From Cercis canadensis (taxonomy: Eukaryota > Streptophyta > Magnoliopsida > Fabales > Fabaceae): a DNA stretch of 64,000 nucleotides. Of this stretch, positions 34,360-46,500 are shown piece after piece. A program made the position numbers and the translations under genes. Position 1 is the stretch's first letter; the number at the start of each line of letters is the position of its first letter. Under the pieces are notes generated by a model. That model was not told the origin of the DNA and did no database searches. It saw only the letters and a program-made list of their open reading frames with translations. The stretch lies in contig QAOA01001051.1 in the NCBI GenBank assembly GCA_003255065.1, forward strand, positions 80,867 through 144,866, given 5' to 3'.

Positions 34360-37001
34360 TTCTGGATGTGGTCAAGAAAGAAGTGAGCAAACTGTTATCA
34401 GTCGACATTATTTACCCCATCTCAGACAGCAAATGGGTAAGTCCAGTGCAAATGGTTCCCAAGAAAAGTGGCATCACTGTGGTAGCCAATGAGAAGAACG
34501 AGTTGATCCCCACTACAGTGCAGAACAGTTGGCGCGTCTACATTGATTATAGAAGACTCAACCAGGCGACAAGGAAGGATCACTTCCCTCTGCCCTTCAT
34601 AGATCATATGCTAGAGAGGTTGGCAGGGAAGTCCCATTACTGCTTCCTAGATGGCTTCTCAGGCTATTTCCAGATTCACATAGCCTCAGAGGATTAGGTG
34701 AAGATGACATGTACCTGTCCATTCGACACATTTACATATAAGAGGGTGCCCTTCGGCCTGTGTAATGCCCCTAGTACATTCCAGCGATGTATGGTGAGCA
34801 TATTTTCTAACTTTTTAGAACACTGCATAGAAGTATTCATGGACGAATTTACTGTGTATGGCTTAACTTTTGATGCATGTGTAGATGGCCTTGCTAGAGT
34901 ACTTGATCGATGCATTGAGAGTAACGTTGTTCTTAATTTTGAGAAATGTCACTTCATGGTAGAATAACACATAGTCTTAGGGCATGTAGTTTCTAGCAAA
35001 GGAATTGAAGTAGATAAGGCTAAAATAGATGCTATTGCCTCTTTACCCTACCTCACTTGTGTGTGGGAAGTGCACTCCTTTCTTGGTCATGTAGGGTTTT
35101 ACTGATGATTCATTCAGGACTTCAGCAAGATTGCCCTTCCACTCTCTAGGCTTCTTCAAAAAGCAATGGATTTTGAATTTGATAGACAGTGCAGAGCAGC
35201 CTTTGATAAGCTAAAGCAGAGTCTTACCTCCCCTCCCATCATGTAGCCACCTAACTGGGAGTTTCCTTTCGAGTTGATGTGTAATGCATCAAACTTTGCA
35301 GTAGGCGCTGTCCTTGCACAACGAGTGGACAAGTTGTCCCACGTGATTTATTATGCCTCTCGCACTTTGGATGTTGCCCAAGCCAATTACACCACTACTG
35401 AGAAAGAGCTTCTTGCTGTTGTGTTTGCTTTAGATAAATTCCGTTTATATTTACTTAATTCTAAAGTAATTGTTTTCTCTGACCATGCAGCTTTGAAGTA
35501 CTTGCTCAAGAAGCCAGATGTGAAGCCTAGGCTCATTAGATGGATGCTACTCTTGCAAGAATTCAACCTTGAGATCAGAGACAAGAGTGGAGCTGAGAAC
35601 TTGGTAGCAGATCACCTGAGCCAGATTCCACTGACTTTGGACAGCCTTCCCATCAGAGAGACCTTTTCGGATAAGCAGCTTTATCAGCTGCAAGGTAAGG
35701 ATCCTTGGTATGCTGACTTGGTAAACTACTTAGTTGCTTTTGAGTTACCTGCTTATTTTAAGAAGCATCAAGTAGATAAGCTTAAACGTGAAGCCAAACA
35801 TTATGTGTGAGATGATCCCTACTTGTGGAGACTGTGTAGTGACCAAGTAATTAGGAGGTGTGTGCCTGGACATGAGTTTGAGTCTGTTTTATAGTTCTGT
35901 CATTCTTCTGCATGTGGTGGTCATTTTGGACCTCAACGCACTGCTCAAAAAATTTTAGACTCGAAACTCTATTGGCCTTCCTTATTTCGTGATGCATAGA
36001 ACTTTTGTAAGAATTGTGCTCAATGCCAACAGACAGGTAATATTTCCCGTAGGAATGAGATGCCTCAACAGCCTTTTCTATTTTGTGAGATATTTGATAT
36101 TTGGGGCATCGATTTCATGGGTCCTTTTCCTACTTCTTTTGGTTTTGTGTACATTTTTTTAGTTGTAGATTATGTTTCTAAATGGGTAGAGACCAAGGCC
36201 ACCCGGACTGACGACTCTCGTGTTGCTTTAGATTTTGTTAGGACTCACATTTTCTGCAGGTTTGGCATTCCAAGAGCCATCATCAGTGACCAAGGTTCTC
36301 ACTTCTACAATAGGCACATGGCTGCTTTGTTGAGAAAGTATGGTGTGGTGCACAAGGTGTCAACCCCTTACCATCCACAGACCAATGGGCAAGCAGAGGT
36401 GTCCAACAGGGATATCAAGCAGATTTTAAAGAAAATTGTCCTGCCCAACAGAAAAGACTAGAGCCTGCGTCTGGATGATGCATTGTGGGCCTATCGAACT
36501 GCCTACAAGACCCCTATAGGCATGTCGCCTTATTGGCTAGTCTTTGGCAAGACATGTCACCTTCTAGTGGAGATCGAGCATAAGGCGTATTGGGTAGTGA
36601 AGCAGTGTAATCTTGATTTAGCTCAAGCCGGATCACAAAGGAAGCTCCACCTGCAAGAACTTGAAGAAATCTGGTTTGAGGCTTATGAGAATTCCAGAAT
36701 CTATAAAGAAAAGACCAAGGCTGTCCATGACAAGATGTTGGTCAGAAAAGAGTTTCACATTGGTCAGAAAGTGCTGCTCTACAACTCCCGTCTCAAGCTA
36801 ATGCTCAGCAAGCTTCGTTCTAGATGGATGGGTTCTTTTGTGGTGACTCATGTCTTTCCTTATGGTGCAATTGAGATCAAGAATGAGGCCACCAACAAGA
36901 CCTTCCCAGTAAACGGACATCGACTGAAACCTTTTTATGAGGGTTTTCAAGAGCAACTGGTGGAGGAAGTTTACTTGTCTGCTGTCTTCTATGAGACTTA
37001 A
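34360..37001 (+). pseudogene. pol: pol of Athila-type element Y (RT to integrase), 5'-truncated
   Basis: One reading frame runs from RT to the end of integrase with no frameshift but at least eight stops. RT words: [53 protein letters not shown] and FGLCNAPSTFQRCM. The catalytic box reads VFMDEFTVYG instead of FMDD, so the second Asp is lost. RNase [17 protein letters not shown] and [10 protein letters not shown]. Integrase: HHCC words ([20 protein letters not shown]), then [21 protein letters not shown] and [10 protein letters not shown], so D,D,E is present. Stops such as 34695-34697 (TAG), a double TGA near 35105, and TAG in KD*SLRLDD near 36460 are each one transition from the expected CAG, CGA CGA and TGG. 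Gag, protease and the RT N-terminus are missing, replaced by the X1 LTR. Confidence 0.88.
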
Positions 37002-38429
37002 ACCCACAGGCTGTTTTCTTTCTCCTTCTCTTTTATTTTTATTGTCTTGCTTTTACTGTTTGCTTTGTGCTTTGCATTGAAGACACTGCAATTTAAGTTG
37101 GGGGGGAAGGATTAGCCTGCTGTTCTGTTCTATTTTTAAGTTTATGTTTTCTATTTTATGAATAGTTTTGTGTTTTCTGTGTTTTTAATATGTTGTTTTA
37201 TCTTATTTTGCTTTGCTGTTTTATGTTTTCTGTTATCTAAAATTCTGTTTTCTGTTCTCTTTTAGGTTTACTGTTTTTCTGTTTTATTTTTAGATTTTTC
37301 TGGTTCTTTCCAATTAAGTTAAGAGTTGTGAAGAGAATAGTTTGAAGCGATTTTAATTCTGAAGTGCTACAACATGAGTGGATAATAAATCTTGCTTCTT
37401 GAATTTAAGTGGTATGACAACAAATTTGATTTGGATGAGTTGATTCTTGGTAGTCTTATAGCTGTGAGGATTTAAGCCATATGTCATGATTCTTTTTTGT
37501 GTGTTTTCATCTATCAATTGCACATGCATGCATAAAAGTGATTAAGGCATCCCTTTCTTTCAGAAGCTACTTGACCAAATAGCTAACCCTGATGTTATCC
37601 TTTGATTACCCTTTTTTTTAGCCTAATGACCCTTTCTTTCATGTGTAGCTCATTACAAGCTTAAGTGTAAAACCATTTCCTACCCAACCCTTAGGAATTG
37701 AAGAGCATTGCATTGAATTAAAAAGGGAGTGAATTCTTACAAAAACAAAGCATCAAGTTGTAGCTGATTGGTTGTGGCTGAATTGTTAAGTGTTATGCTT
37801 CAAAAAAAAAAAAAATAGCAGCAACAGAATAAAGTTGTTTTGGGAAAAGTAAGAATGAGTTGAAGCCCAAAGTCAAGATGCATAAATTACTTGAANAACA
37901 AAATAAAGTTGTTTTGGGAAAAGTAAGAATGAGTTGAAGCCCAAAGTCAAGATGCATAAATTACTTGAATCTCTCCATAATCAGATGCTCTTTGTGATTC
38001 ATTGGGTGCTTTAGCCATCTTTCTATATTATTGTCATTCCTTCACCTTTCCCCATTACAACCCTTTAAAAGTCCTTTTGATTTGTGTTATCCATGTGACA
38101 TAGGTAGTGGAGATTGAGAATATGAACAAGCTTATGATAGTATGATTTTGATAGGATGATTAGAGAGAAATACTTACCTTAGACACTTGAGGGAATTGAG
38201 AGCATTTGTTTATCTTGTGAGAGGCTATCTACTTTTACTTGTTCCTATTAAATGAAATCGTCATGTTATGTGTTCTCTAGTTTTCAAGAGATGTTGTTCC
38301 ATGAGTGTTGTTATTTCTTTGAGTTTGAATTGTTTTCTTACCTTAATCCTTGCATTCTTGATTTGATTGAAGAGCTGTTTTCTTCCTCTAGTTTGATTCT
38401 TGTGATTTTGCCCAGGAGTGCAAAAAGCT
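37002..38429 (+). other. 3' UTR of element Y
   Basis: T-rich non-coding sequence after pol, with repeated TTTCTGTTTTATG-like words. A purine tract AAGTTGGGGGGGAAGG at 37095-37110 resembles an inner PPT. It contains the N-flanked duplication at 37823-37969. Confidence 0.6.
37823..37969. repeat. 73-bp direct duplication around a single N
   Basis: Positions 37823-37895 and 37897-37969 are the same 73 bases with one mismatch (AACAGAAT versus AACAAAAT), separated by N at 37896. It has the same form as 2502-2642 and is probably an assembly join. Confidence 0.85.
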
Positions 38430-38444
38430 AAGTGTGAGAGAATT
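38430..38444 (+). other. polypurine tract of element Y
   Basis: AAGTGTGAGAGAATT stands directly before the LTR start TGATAAGACATT, in the same form as in X1. Confidence 0.7.
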
Positions 38445-39725
38445 TGATAAGACATTATTTTACATTATTTGTTTCCCTTATACTTAGACTTTTAGTGTGT
38501 ATTTCTGCTGATTTCCATAGCCCATAGATGAATTTTGTGGATTTGGACTTGTTGGTGCTTTTGGATTTTAATTGCATAATTGTTGATTTTTGGCACTACT
38601 TACATTTTTTACTATATCTTGAGTTAAAGACGTCCGATTGATGCGATTTTAGTTTTGTAGGAAAGCTGACAGAAAATGATACATTTCATATGTAGATCCC
38701 AGAAGCTGATTCTCGCGTCTGGATAACTGAAATTTGTGTGCAAGCTGTTCAAATTTTCTGCATCCACCCAACATCGACTTATTCCATTCCTTGGGCCTGC
38801 CTATTGGACCAATACCTGTTTATTGGCCCAACATCTGCTATTTGGGCCAGCACACATGTCACTAAGGTTTAATCACGTTTTTACCATTAAAGATTTAGGA
38901 AACTAGGTTTATTTTATAATTAGGAAACCTAGAGGAGGCAACCAGCTAGTATTTATTCTTAAGTGTTGAGAAAAATAGGGATCACCACATTATCATCTAA
39001 AGCTGTTGCCTCCTGTTCCTGAGTTCGAGTTTAGACCTTTGCTTTTTGTTTAAGCCTTCCATGGAGGGCTAAGTACATTTGTAATCAATTCAAGAGGAAC
39101 CAAACTTGTTAATCTAGAGTTCTTGTGCTTCAATCTGGGCTTGATTTAATACAATTTGATTGAATGCTTCTTCTCATCTTCATGTGATTAAATGGTATTT
39201 TAATTGCATGTGTTATATGAATTTAAATCGGTTGATTAAGTTCATCACAGTAATCAAATTGCTATCATATTTTAAAGGTCTTTAATATATGGTTAACTTG
39301 GACAATTTGTTTCTCAAATTAATCTGGACTTAGTGATATAGAGAGGTTGCTTAGATTCTTTATTCCAAGATTAATTGAATCCTGATTGGTAATCAGTAGG
39401 AATTCTAAGTGTTACTGTTAGGGGTTCCAAGTAACATTTAACCAAGAATTAAATCAAATCTAGATAATCTTTAGTGAACAAGGATGAATTAGGATTTGGT
39501 TGCCTGCTTGAGTTGATTACATTTTCTCTACTTGACTAAATTATGTTTATTGCTTTCTAAACTCTTATTATTCTGCATTCAACACAAAACTCCCTATTCT
39601 ATTCACGTTGGAGTCTTAGTAGATTAACTGTTCTGGTGAATCCTTGGGAGACGACACTGGTTGCATCCTATACTACAATTTAGTTGCAATTGGTATTGTA
39701 ATTTTGTATGGTTCAGCATCCGTCA
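38445..39725 (+). mobile_element. 3' LTR of Athila-type element Y
   Basis: It starts TGATAAGACATTATTTT and ends CAGCATCCGTCA, giving 1281 bp. A second full copy lies on the minus strand at 49384-50700 (TGATAACACATT ... GGCACCCGTCA), which fixes both ends. It has the module with ATATCTTGAGTTAAAGACGT and GTAGGAAAGCTGA near 38610-38670. Confidence 0.88.
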
Positions 39726-41303
39726 TTGATCGCCGCAAAAGTCCCATGTTGTTGCTCAGTAAATAATGACCAATAAATTAATAACCCAACAATTATTCCA
39801 AATCGAACTCAAAAATGAATTTAAGACAACCGTCCCAAAAGTATGACTACCAATCATCTCTCACACAAACAAATGCAGAAATTACCAAATTAACATGCCA
39901 ACAGCTCCTATGCAATGCTTAGAACCAAATTAACATTTATAAAAATGGAACAATGAGAAATTAAGAAAATATACTCAAGCATAATCCAAAATAGCTGCAT
40001 TCAAAATAAAATTGGAAGTAGGGGAAAAATGAAAAAAATTCAGAAATTAGACACATCCTACGGTTCTATCAAATGAAGAATCATGCAAAAAGGAGCATTA
40101 TAATTCAAATTATAGACAAAATATTGAACATTGCCAAAGAGATGTCAGTAGTGACAGTGTAGCAGTGAACAACTATATTTAAACTAAAACTGGGAGCAAG
40201 CTAGATATGAATTTTTTTTGAAAATTGCATACATTGAAGATATATATCTTATGGTTTTAACAAGATGAGAATCATACAATTCGGAACTATATAGCTTAAA
40301 TTAGAGACAAAAGACTGAACACTACCAGAGAAAGTGCAACAGTGTTAGTGCAACAGTAAAAAGCCATATTCAAACCGAAACTAGGAGCAAGCTAGACATG
40401 AAAAAATTATGAAAACTGCAAGCATTGAAGATATACATCTTATGGTTCTATTGGGACATATGGTGCTTAATTCTAACCTCTATAGCTCCAGAAAGAATTA
40501 AAAGACTACATGCTGCCAGAGAAAATCAGCAGGCCTAACAATGCAGAAAAACAGCCAACTTTAAATTAGAACTGGGAGCAGGGGAGACATAAAAAAAATC
40601 TAAAAATTATACACATTGAAGACACAGATCTTACAATTCTAACGAGACTAACATCACTTAATTCTGAGTCTTGAAGCTCTGTTTAGAAGAAAAGAAATTG
40701 AATGCTGTCAGTGCTCACTAATAGACCCAAAAATAACTTATGCAAATGCTTGTTTATGCTAAAACAAAGACTAATCCATTTTGAAACTAAGTCATAATAA
40801 AGCAAACAACACATTTCCAATCAAGTCTCAACCCAACCCTAAATCAAACATTATAACAACCCCAAAACCAAGTGAAATAATATCCAAAAATAAACATAGC
40901 ACCCCAACACAACAACACAAAATAACTCCAAAATTCATTGACCATGCATTGAGACAACCATTTAATCAAAGCAAAACAGCAACTAAAATATGGCCAAAAC
41001 TAACCCCTAATATGTGCCATTAACCTCAACAACCTAGCAGCCAAATCAGAACCAATTTTAAGATGAATAATACACCATGATCTCTAAAACAGCCACTCAA
41101 AATAGCCAAAAAGAATAACCCAGGATAACCATGCAAATCCACACTCTATAATCCAAAACAACTATTCAGAAATACAATGAGAACAATCAAGGAATAACAT
41201 CCAAACAAATATGAACTGAGGGATACAAACCCTTCCAACTAGCCACTAATAATCGATAAAACAAGATAATCAGAAACCCATTCAGATTGGGCACATGACA
41301 GAG
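39726..41303. other. unassigned A-rich stretch with tandem repeats
   Basis: It lies between LTR Y and an X-type LTR. Apart from the tandem repeat at 40011-40760 I see no gene. The A-rich open stretches near 40781-41023 have no recognisable protein. Confidence 0.4.
40011..40760 (-). repeat. about 185-bp tandem repeat, four diverged units
   Basis: The anchor GGGAGCAAGCTAGAYATGAA, or a form of it, recurs near 40011, 40187, 40380 and 40569 (spacings about 176, 193 and 189). Each unit also has ACATTGAAGAYAYAYATCTTA and GAATCAT-like words. Read on the minus strand, the units resemble the LTR module (GAGCTATAGAGG..., then GTAAGATGTATATCTTCAAT), so they may derive from LTR-type DNA. Confidence 0.6.
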
Positions 41304-42708
41304 TGATAAACAATATTTTATACAGTAATTAACCTTCATATTTAGTCTCTTAAAGCTCTTTTGGGCTGATTTGATTGGGCTTGGGCCACATTTCATTAGT
41401 TGGCTTCCAATTGGGCTTAATTGTGTTTTTCAGCATTACTGGGAACTTTATATTGTCTTTGTATTTCGGGCATAAGTTAAGTTCTAGACATTTGATAATC
41501 TTAAATCTTACCTTGTAGAAACGCTGAGGGAATACTCTACAACTTTGATTCAAAACTCCAAAGCTAACTCAGATGTTCAGCAGGTCATTATTGGCTTGGA
41601 AGTCAGAGCAGAGATGTTGTCACTGGACCCTGACCCATATGAAGACATTAGGCCATAACTTGGGCTGTGGGTGTCGTCTGGACCTGAAACTAGTACATTG
41701 GATAGGTAAGACATAAATCCTCAACTCTTGTGAAGACCACATCTCCAAAATGTAGCGTTGTGATGGTGCTATTGCCCCTTGAAGTTAACTGATGGGTTCA
41801 GAGAGCTGTTTAGAGTTAAATGAACCTAACTTTCTCATCCTAGGCCCAATTAAGCCCAAACTGGAGCCCAATTAAAGTTAAGGTCCAAGAGATTAATTCT
41901 AACCTATGGGTAATCTAGGTGTGCAATTAATTTAGAGGGTTACAAGTAGGTTAAGGAGGCAAACGTTTTTGATATTTCATTTTAGACAATTTTTAGCAGA
42001 GATTTATTTTTCCTTGCCTCTTCTTCCATTGGAGCTTAGATTTGATGGCCATGGAGGAGTAGAACTTCTGTAAACAAGCTAGACTCTAGATTTAATTCGG
42101 TTTGATTTTGGGATTATATACTTAATTGATTCAAGTTTAATGCAATTCTGTTCATCTTTGGATTTCTGCCTTGCCTTAGTTTTTGTATGGATTATGGAGA
42201 TTTCTATTGTTCTTATGAATGCTGAGGTATGAAATAGAATTTAGGTTGATCAATGTTTGTTCTACTGCATGAATCTAGAGAGCGTATGCTAATTGATGTT
42301 CAGTTTTAGGTTAAACAACTAATTGCTAATCTGTGTGATTACAAAGATTAGTGATGCATGTGATTAAATCGGATTTTGAATGATAATTCAGTAAGAACAC
42401 TTACTTATAATTAGAGATTTCAATTATAACTAAATTCAATTAGCAGTGCTACTTTAAGACTTCATTAATCGTGTTCAATCTATGATGAATTAAACCAATT
42501 CTTGATGGATGTTTAGTGAGGTTGCATTTTTAATTAATTGAATTAATCTTTGTTCAATTCTGCAATTTACATTTAGCAATATATTATGTGTTTGAAAATC
42601 CCCAATTAGTAGTCTTGAAATTGTTAATTGATCATTGCTTTCTTTCAGAGACAACCCGAATTAGCCCTATATTGCATTTTGTTTTAGGGGATTCAGTTTT
42701 AATTTGTT
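41304..42708 (+). mobile_element. X-type LTR, third copy, 3'-truncated
   Basis: It starts TGATAAACAATATTTTATACAG and runs collinear with LTR X1 (two CATAACTTG modules near 41470 and 41655, TTGATGGATGTTTAG near 42505). It lacks the minisatellite and goes on through GGGGATTCAGTTT as in 22453-23898. It stops near 42708, where element B begins. It is a different subfamily from the LTR piece at 48603. Confidence 0.7.
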
Positions 42709-43529
42709 GGAACACGACAATTCCGTTCACAGAGCCTGAAGAAAACCCAAAACGCTTAAGTATTGGAAACATATCTCATGAATCTAAGAAAATCCAGCTG
42801 CATATAGAATAAAATCATACCTGAATGATGCTTACTTGTTCTCAATTCCTCTCTTCTTGCTCGATCTCTTTATTCTCTCATGCGTATCTCCCCCTTGCTC
42901 TATTCTTTCTCTTCTCTCATGTGTTTCTGCTCTTTTTTTTGCTGAATGAGTTTCTTCCTTCCTTTCTTTGCTAAATGGGTTCCTTCCTTCGTCTCTCTTT
43001 TTTCTCATGTGTATCTCTCTTTTCTTCTTTTCTGAATCCCTTTCTTTCTCTCATTTAGATTTTTTCTTTGCTTGATATATCTAGCCACCTTTCTGTGCAC
43101 ATTCTTCCTTTGAACTTTCTAATTCTGGCCCTCTTTTTGCTTGCCTCCTACTCCCCTTTTTCCTTTGATTTGGTTTTTTCCTTTTTTTGTTATAATTATT
43201 TACTAAATAGAAGATAATTATTTGCTTGCCTCCTACTCCCCTATTGATGCTCTTAGATTTAATGACACAAAAACCTATTTACAATTTTTTTTTTCTATTT
43301 TTTGATTTATTTATTATATACAAAAATTTAATTATTGAAGAGTTAACCAAATAGGCTTAGATAAAATAAGTAGGCTAAACTAACAATGGACTAAGCTTAG
43401 GATTTACTTCATTACAAAAGCCTAAACAACAAAATAAAAATCACTAATTAGAAATTAAGAATTTATCTCTTTTTTTTTTCAAAAGCTTTTATACCATGAA
43501 AAAGACGAAGACAAAATACGGTGTCTACA
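42709..43529 (-). mobile_element. LTR of Ogre/Tat-type element B (minus strand)
   Basis: On the minus strand it starts TGTAGACACCGTATTTTGTC, like TGTGGACACTATATTTTATC of element A, directly after a PPT. It runs left to about 42709. The far end is not defined. Only the 3' end of element B is present; there is no coding region. Confidence 0.7.
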
Positions 43530-46500
43530 GTTGCCCCTCTTTACGTATTTTCTTATAGATAAAACATGTTAAGCTATCACTTGTCGTGTTTTAGTATAAG
43601 AAACATGTAAAGACAAAAGACAAATATTTTGTCCGGAGCACCCAAAAATGACAAAGAAATTTAAGAGCATCGAGATCTTTCACTTGAGAGCCAACAAGAA
43701 TTTAAAAACAACGAGATCATTCACTCATGAGCCAACATAAATTTAAAAGCACCGAGCTCTTTCAACCGGGAACAAATAGTAATTTAAAAGCATTGAGATC
43801 TATCTCTTGGGAGCCGACAAGAATTTAAAGGCACCGAGATCTTTCACTCAAGAGCCGACAAGAATTTAAAAACATTGAGATCTTTCACCAGGGAGCAAAC
43901 TAAATTTAAAAGTATTGAGATCTTTCACTCAGGAGCAAAATTTAAAAGCACCGATATCTTTCACTTGGGAGTTGACATGAATTTAAAAGCACCAAGATCT
44001 TTCACTCGGGAGTCGACAGAAATTTAAAAGCATCGAGATCTTTCACTCTGGAACCGACAGAAATTTAAAAGCATTAAGATTTTTCACTCGGGAGCTGACA
44101 ATAATTTAAAAGCACCAAGATCTTTCACTCGAAAGCCAACAGAAATTTAAAAGCACCGAGATCTTTCACTCGGGAGCCGACAAAAATTTAAAAGCACCCA
44201 GATTTTTCACCCGGGAGTCGACTAAATTTAAAAGCACTGAGATTTTTCACATGGGAGCTGATTGAATTTAAAAGCACTTAGATCTTTCACCTGGGAGCCA
44301 ATAGAAATTTAAAAGCACAAGGATCTTTCACCTGGGAGATGACATAAATTTAAAAGCACCGAGATCTTTCATCTAGGAGCTGACAGAAATTTAAAAGCAC
44401 CGAGATCTTTCACTTAGGAGCCAACTGAATTTAAAAGTACTGAGATTTTTCACCCTGGAGCCAATTGAATTTAAAAGCACAGAGATCTTTCACTCAAGAG
44501 CTAACAGGAATTTCAAAGCACCGAGATCTTTCACCCAGGAGCTAACAGAATTTAAAAGCACCGAGATCTTTCACCCGGGAGCCGATAGAAATTTAAAAGC
44601 ACCTAGATCATTCACCTGGGAGCCAATAGAATTTAAAGGCACCGAGATCTTTTGTTATAATTATTTACTAAATAGAAGATAATTATTTGCTTGCCTCCTA
44701 CTCCCCTATTGATGCTCTTAGATTTAATGACACAAAAACCTATTTACAATTTTTTTTCTATTTTTGATTTATTTATTATTTACAAAAATTTAATTATTGA
44801 AGAGTTAACCAAATAGGCTTAGATAAAATAAGGAGGCTAAAATAACAATGGACTAAGCTTAGGATTTACTTCATTACAAAAGCCTAAACAACAAAATAAA
44901 AATCACTAATTAGAAATTAAGAATTTATCTCTTTTTTTTTTTCAAAAGCTTTTATACCATGAAAAAGACGAAGACAAAATACGGTGTCTACAGTTGCCCC
45001 TCTTTACGTATTTTCTTATAGATAAAACATGTTAAGCTATCGCTTGTCGTGTTTTAGTATAAGAAACATGTAAAGACAAAAGACAAATATTTTGTCCGGA
45101 GCACCCAAAAATGACAAAGAAATTTAAGAGCATCGAGATCTTTCACTTGAGAGCCAACAAGAATTTAAAAACAACGAGATCATTCACTCATGAGCCAACA
45201 TAAATTTAAAAGCACCGAGCTCTTTCAACCGGGAACAAATAGTAATTTAAAAGCATTGAGATCTATCTCTTGGGAGCCGACAAGAATTTAAAGGCACCGA
45301 GATCTTTCACTCAAGAGCCGACAAGAATTTAAAAGCATTGAGATCTTTCACCAGGGAGCAAACTAAATTTAAAAGTATTGAGATCTTTCACTCAGGAGCA
45401 AAATTTAAAAGCACCGATATCTTTCACTTGGGAGCTGACATGAATTTAAAAGCACCAAGATCTTTCACTCGGGAGTCGACAGAAATTTAAAAGCATCGAG
45501 ATCTTTCACTCTGGAACCGACAGAAATTTAAAAGCATTAAGATTTTTCACTCGGGAGCTGACAAGAATTTAAAAGCACCAAGATCTTTCACTCGAAAGCC
45601 AACAGAAATTTAAAAGCACCGAGATCTTTCACTCGGGAGCCGACAAAAATTTAAAAGCACCCAGATTTTTCACCCGGGAGTCGACTAAATTTAAAAGCAC
45701 TGAGATTTTTCACATGGGAGCTGATTGAATTTAAAAGCACTTAGATCTTTCACCCGGAAGCCAATAGAAATTTAAAAGCACAAGGATCTTTCACCTGGGA
45801 GATGACATAAATTTAAAAGCACCGAGATCTTTCATCTGGGAGCCGACAGAAATTTAAAAGCACCGAGATCTTTCACTTAGGAGCCGACTGAATTTAAAAG
45901 TACTGAGATTTTTCACCCTGGAGCCAATTGAATTTAAAAGCACAGAGATCTTTCACTCCAGAGCTAACAGGAATTTCAAAGCACCGAGATCTTTCACCCG
46001 GGAGCTAACAGAATTTAAAAGCACCGAGATCTTTCACCCGGGAGCCGATAGAAATTTAAAAGCACCTAGATCATTCACCTGGGAGCCAATAGAATTTAAA
46101 GGCACCGAGATCTTTTGTTATAATTATTTACGAAATAGAAGATAATTATTTGCTTGCCTCCTACTCCCCTATTGATGGTCTTAGATTTAATGACACAAAA
46201 ACCTATTTACAATTTTTTTTCTATTTTTTGATTTATTTATTATTTACAAAAATTTAATTATTGAAGAGTTAACCAAATAGGCTTAGATAAAATAAGGAGG
46301 CTAAACTAACAATGGACTAAGCTTAGGATTTACTTCATTACAAAAGCCTAAACAACAAAATAAAAATCACTAATTAGAAATTAAGAATTTATCTCTTTTT
46401 TTTTTTCAAAAGCTTTTATACCATGAAAAAGACGAAGACAAAATACGGTGTCTACAGTTGCCCCTCTTTACGTATTTTCTTATAGATAAAACATGTTAAG

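Noticed and set aside
34239..34360. start of the Y pol ORF at 34239
   Set aside because: The first 40 codons are the LTR minisatellite read through; recognisable pol begins at about 34360.
40781..41023. 80-codon ORF rich in Lys, Asn and Pro
   Set aside because: A-rich composition explains it; no domain is seen and the minus strand is equally open in places.
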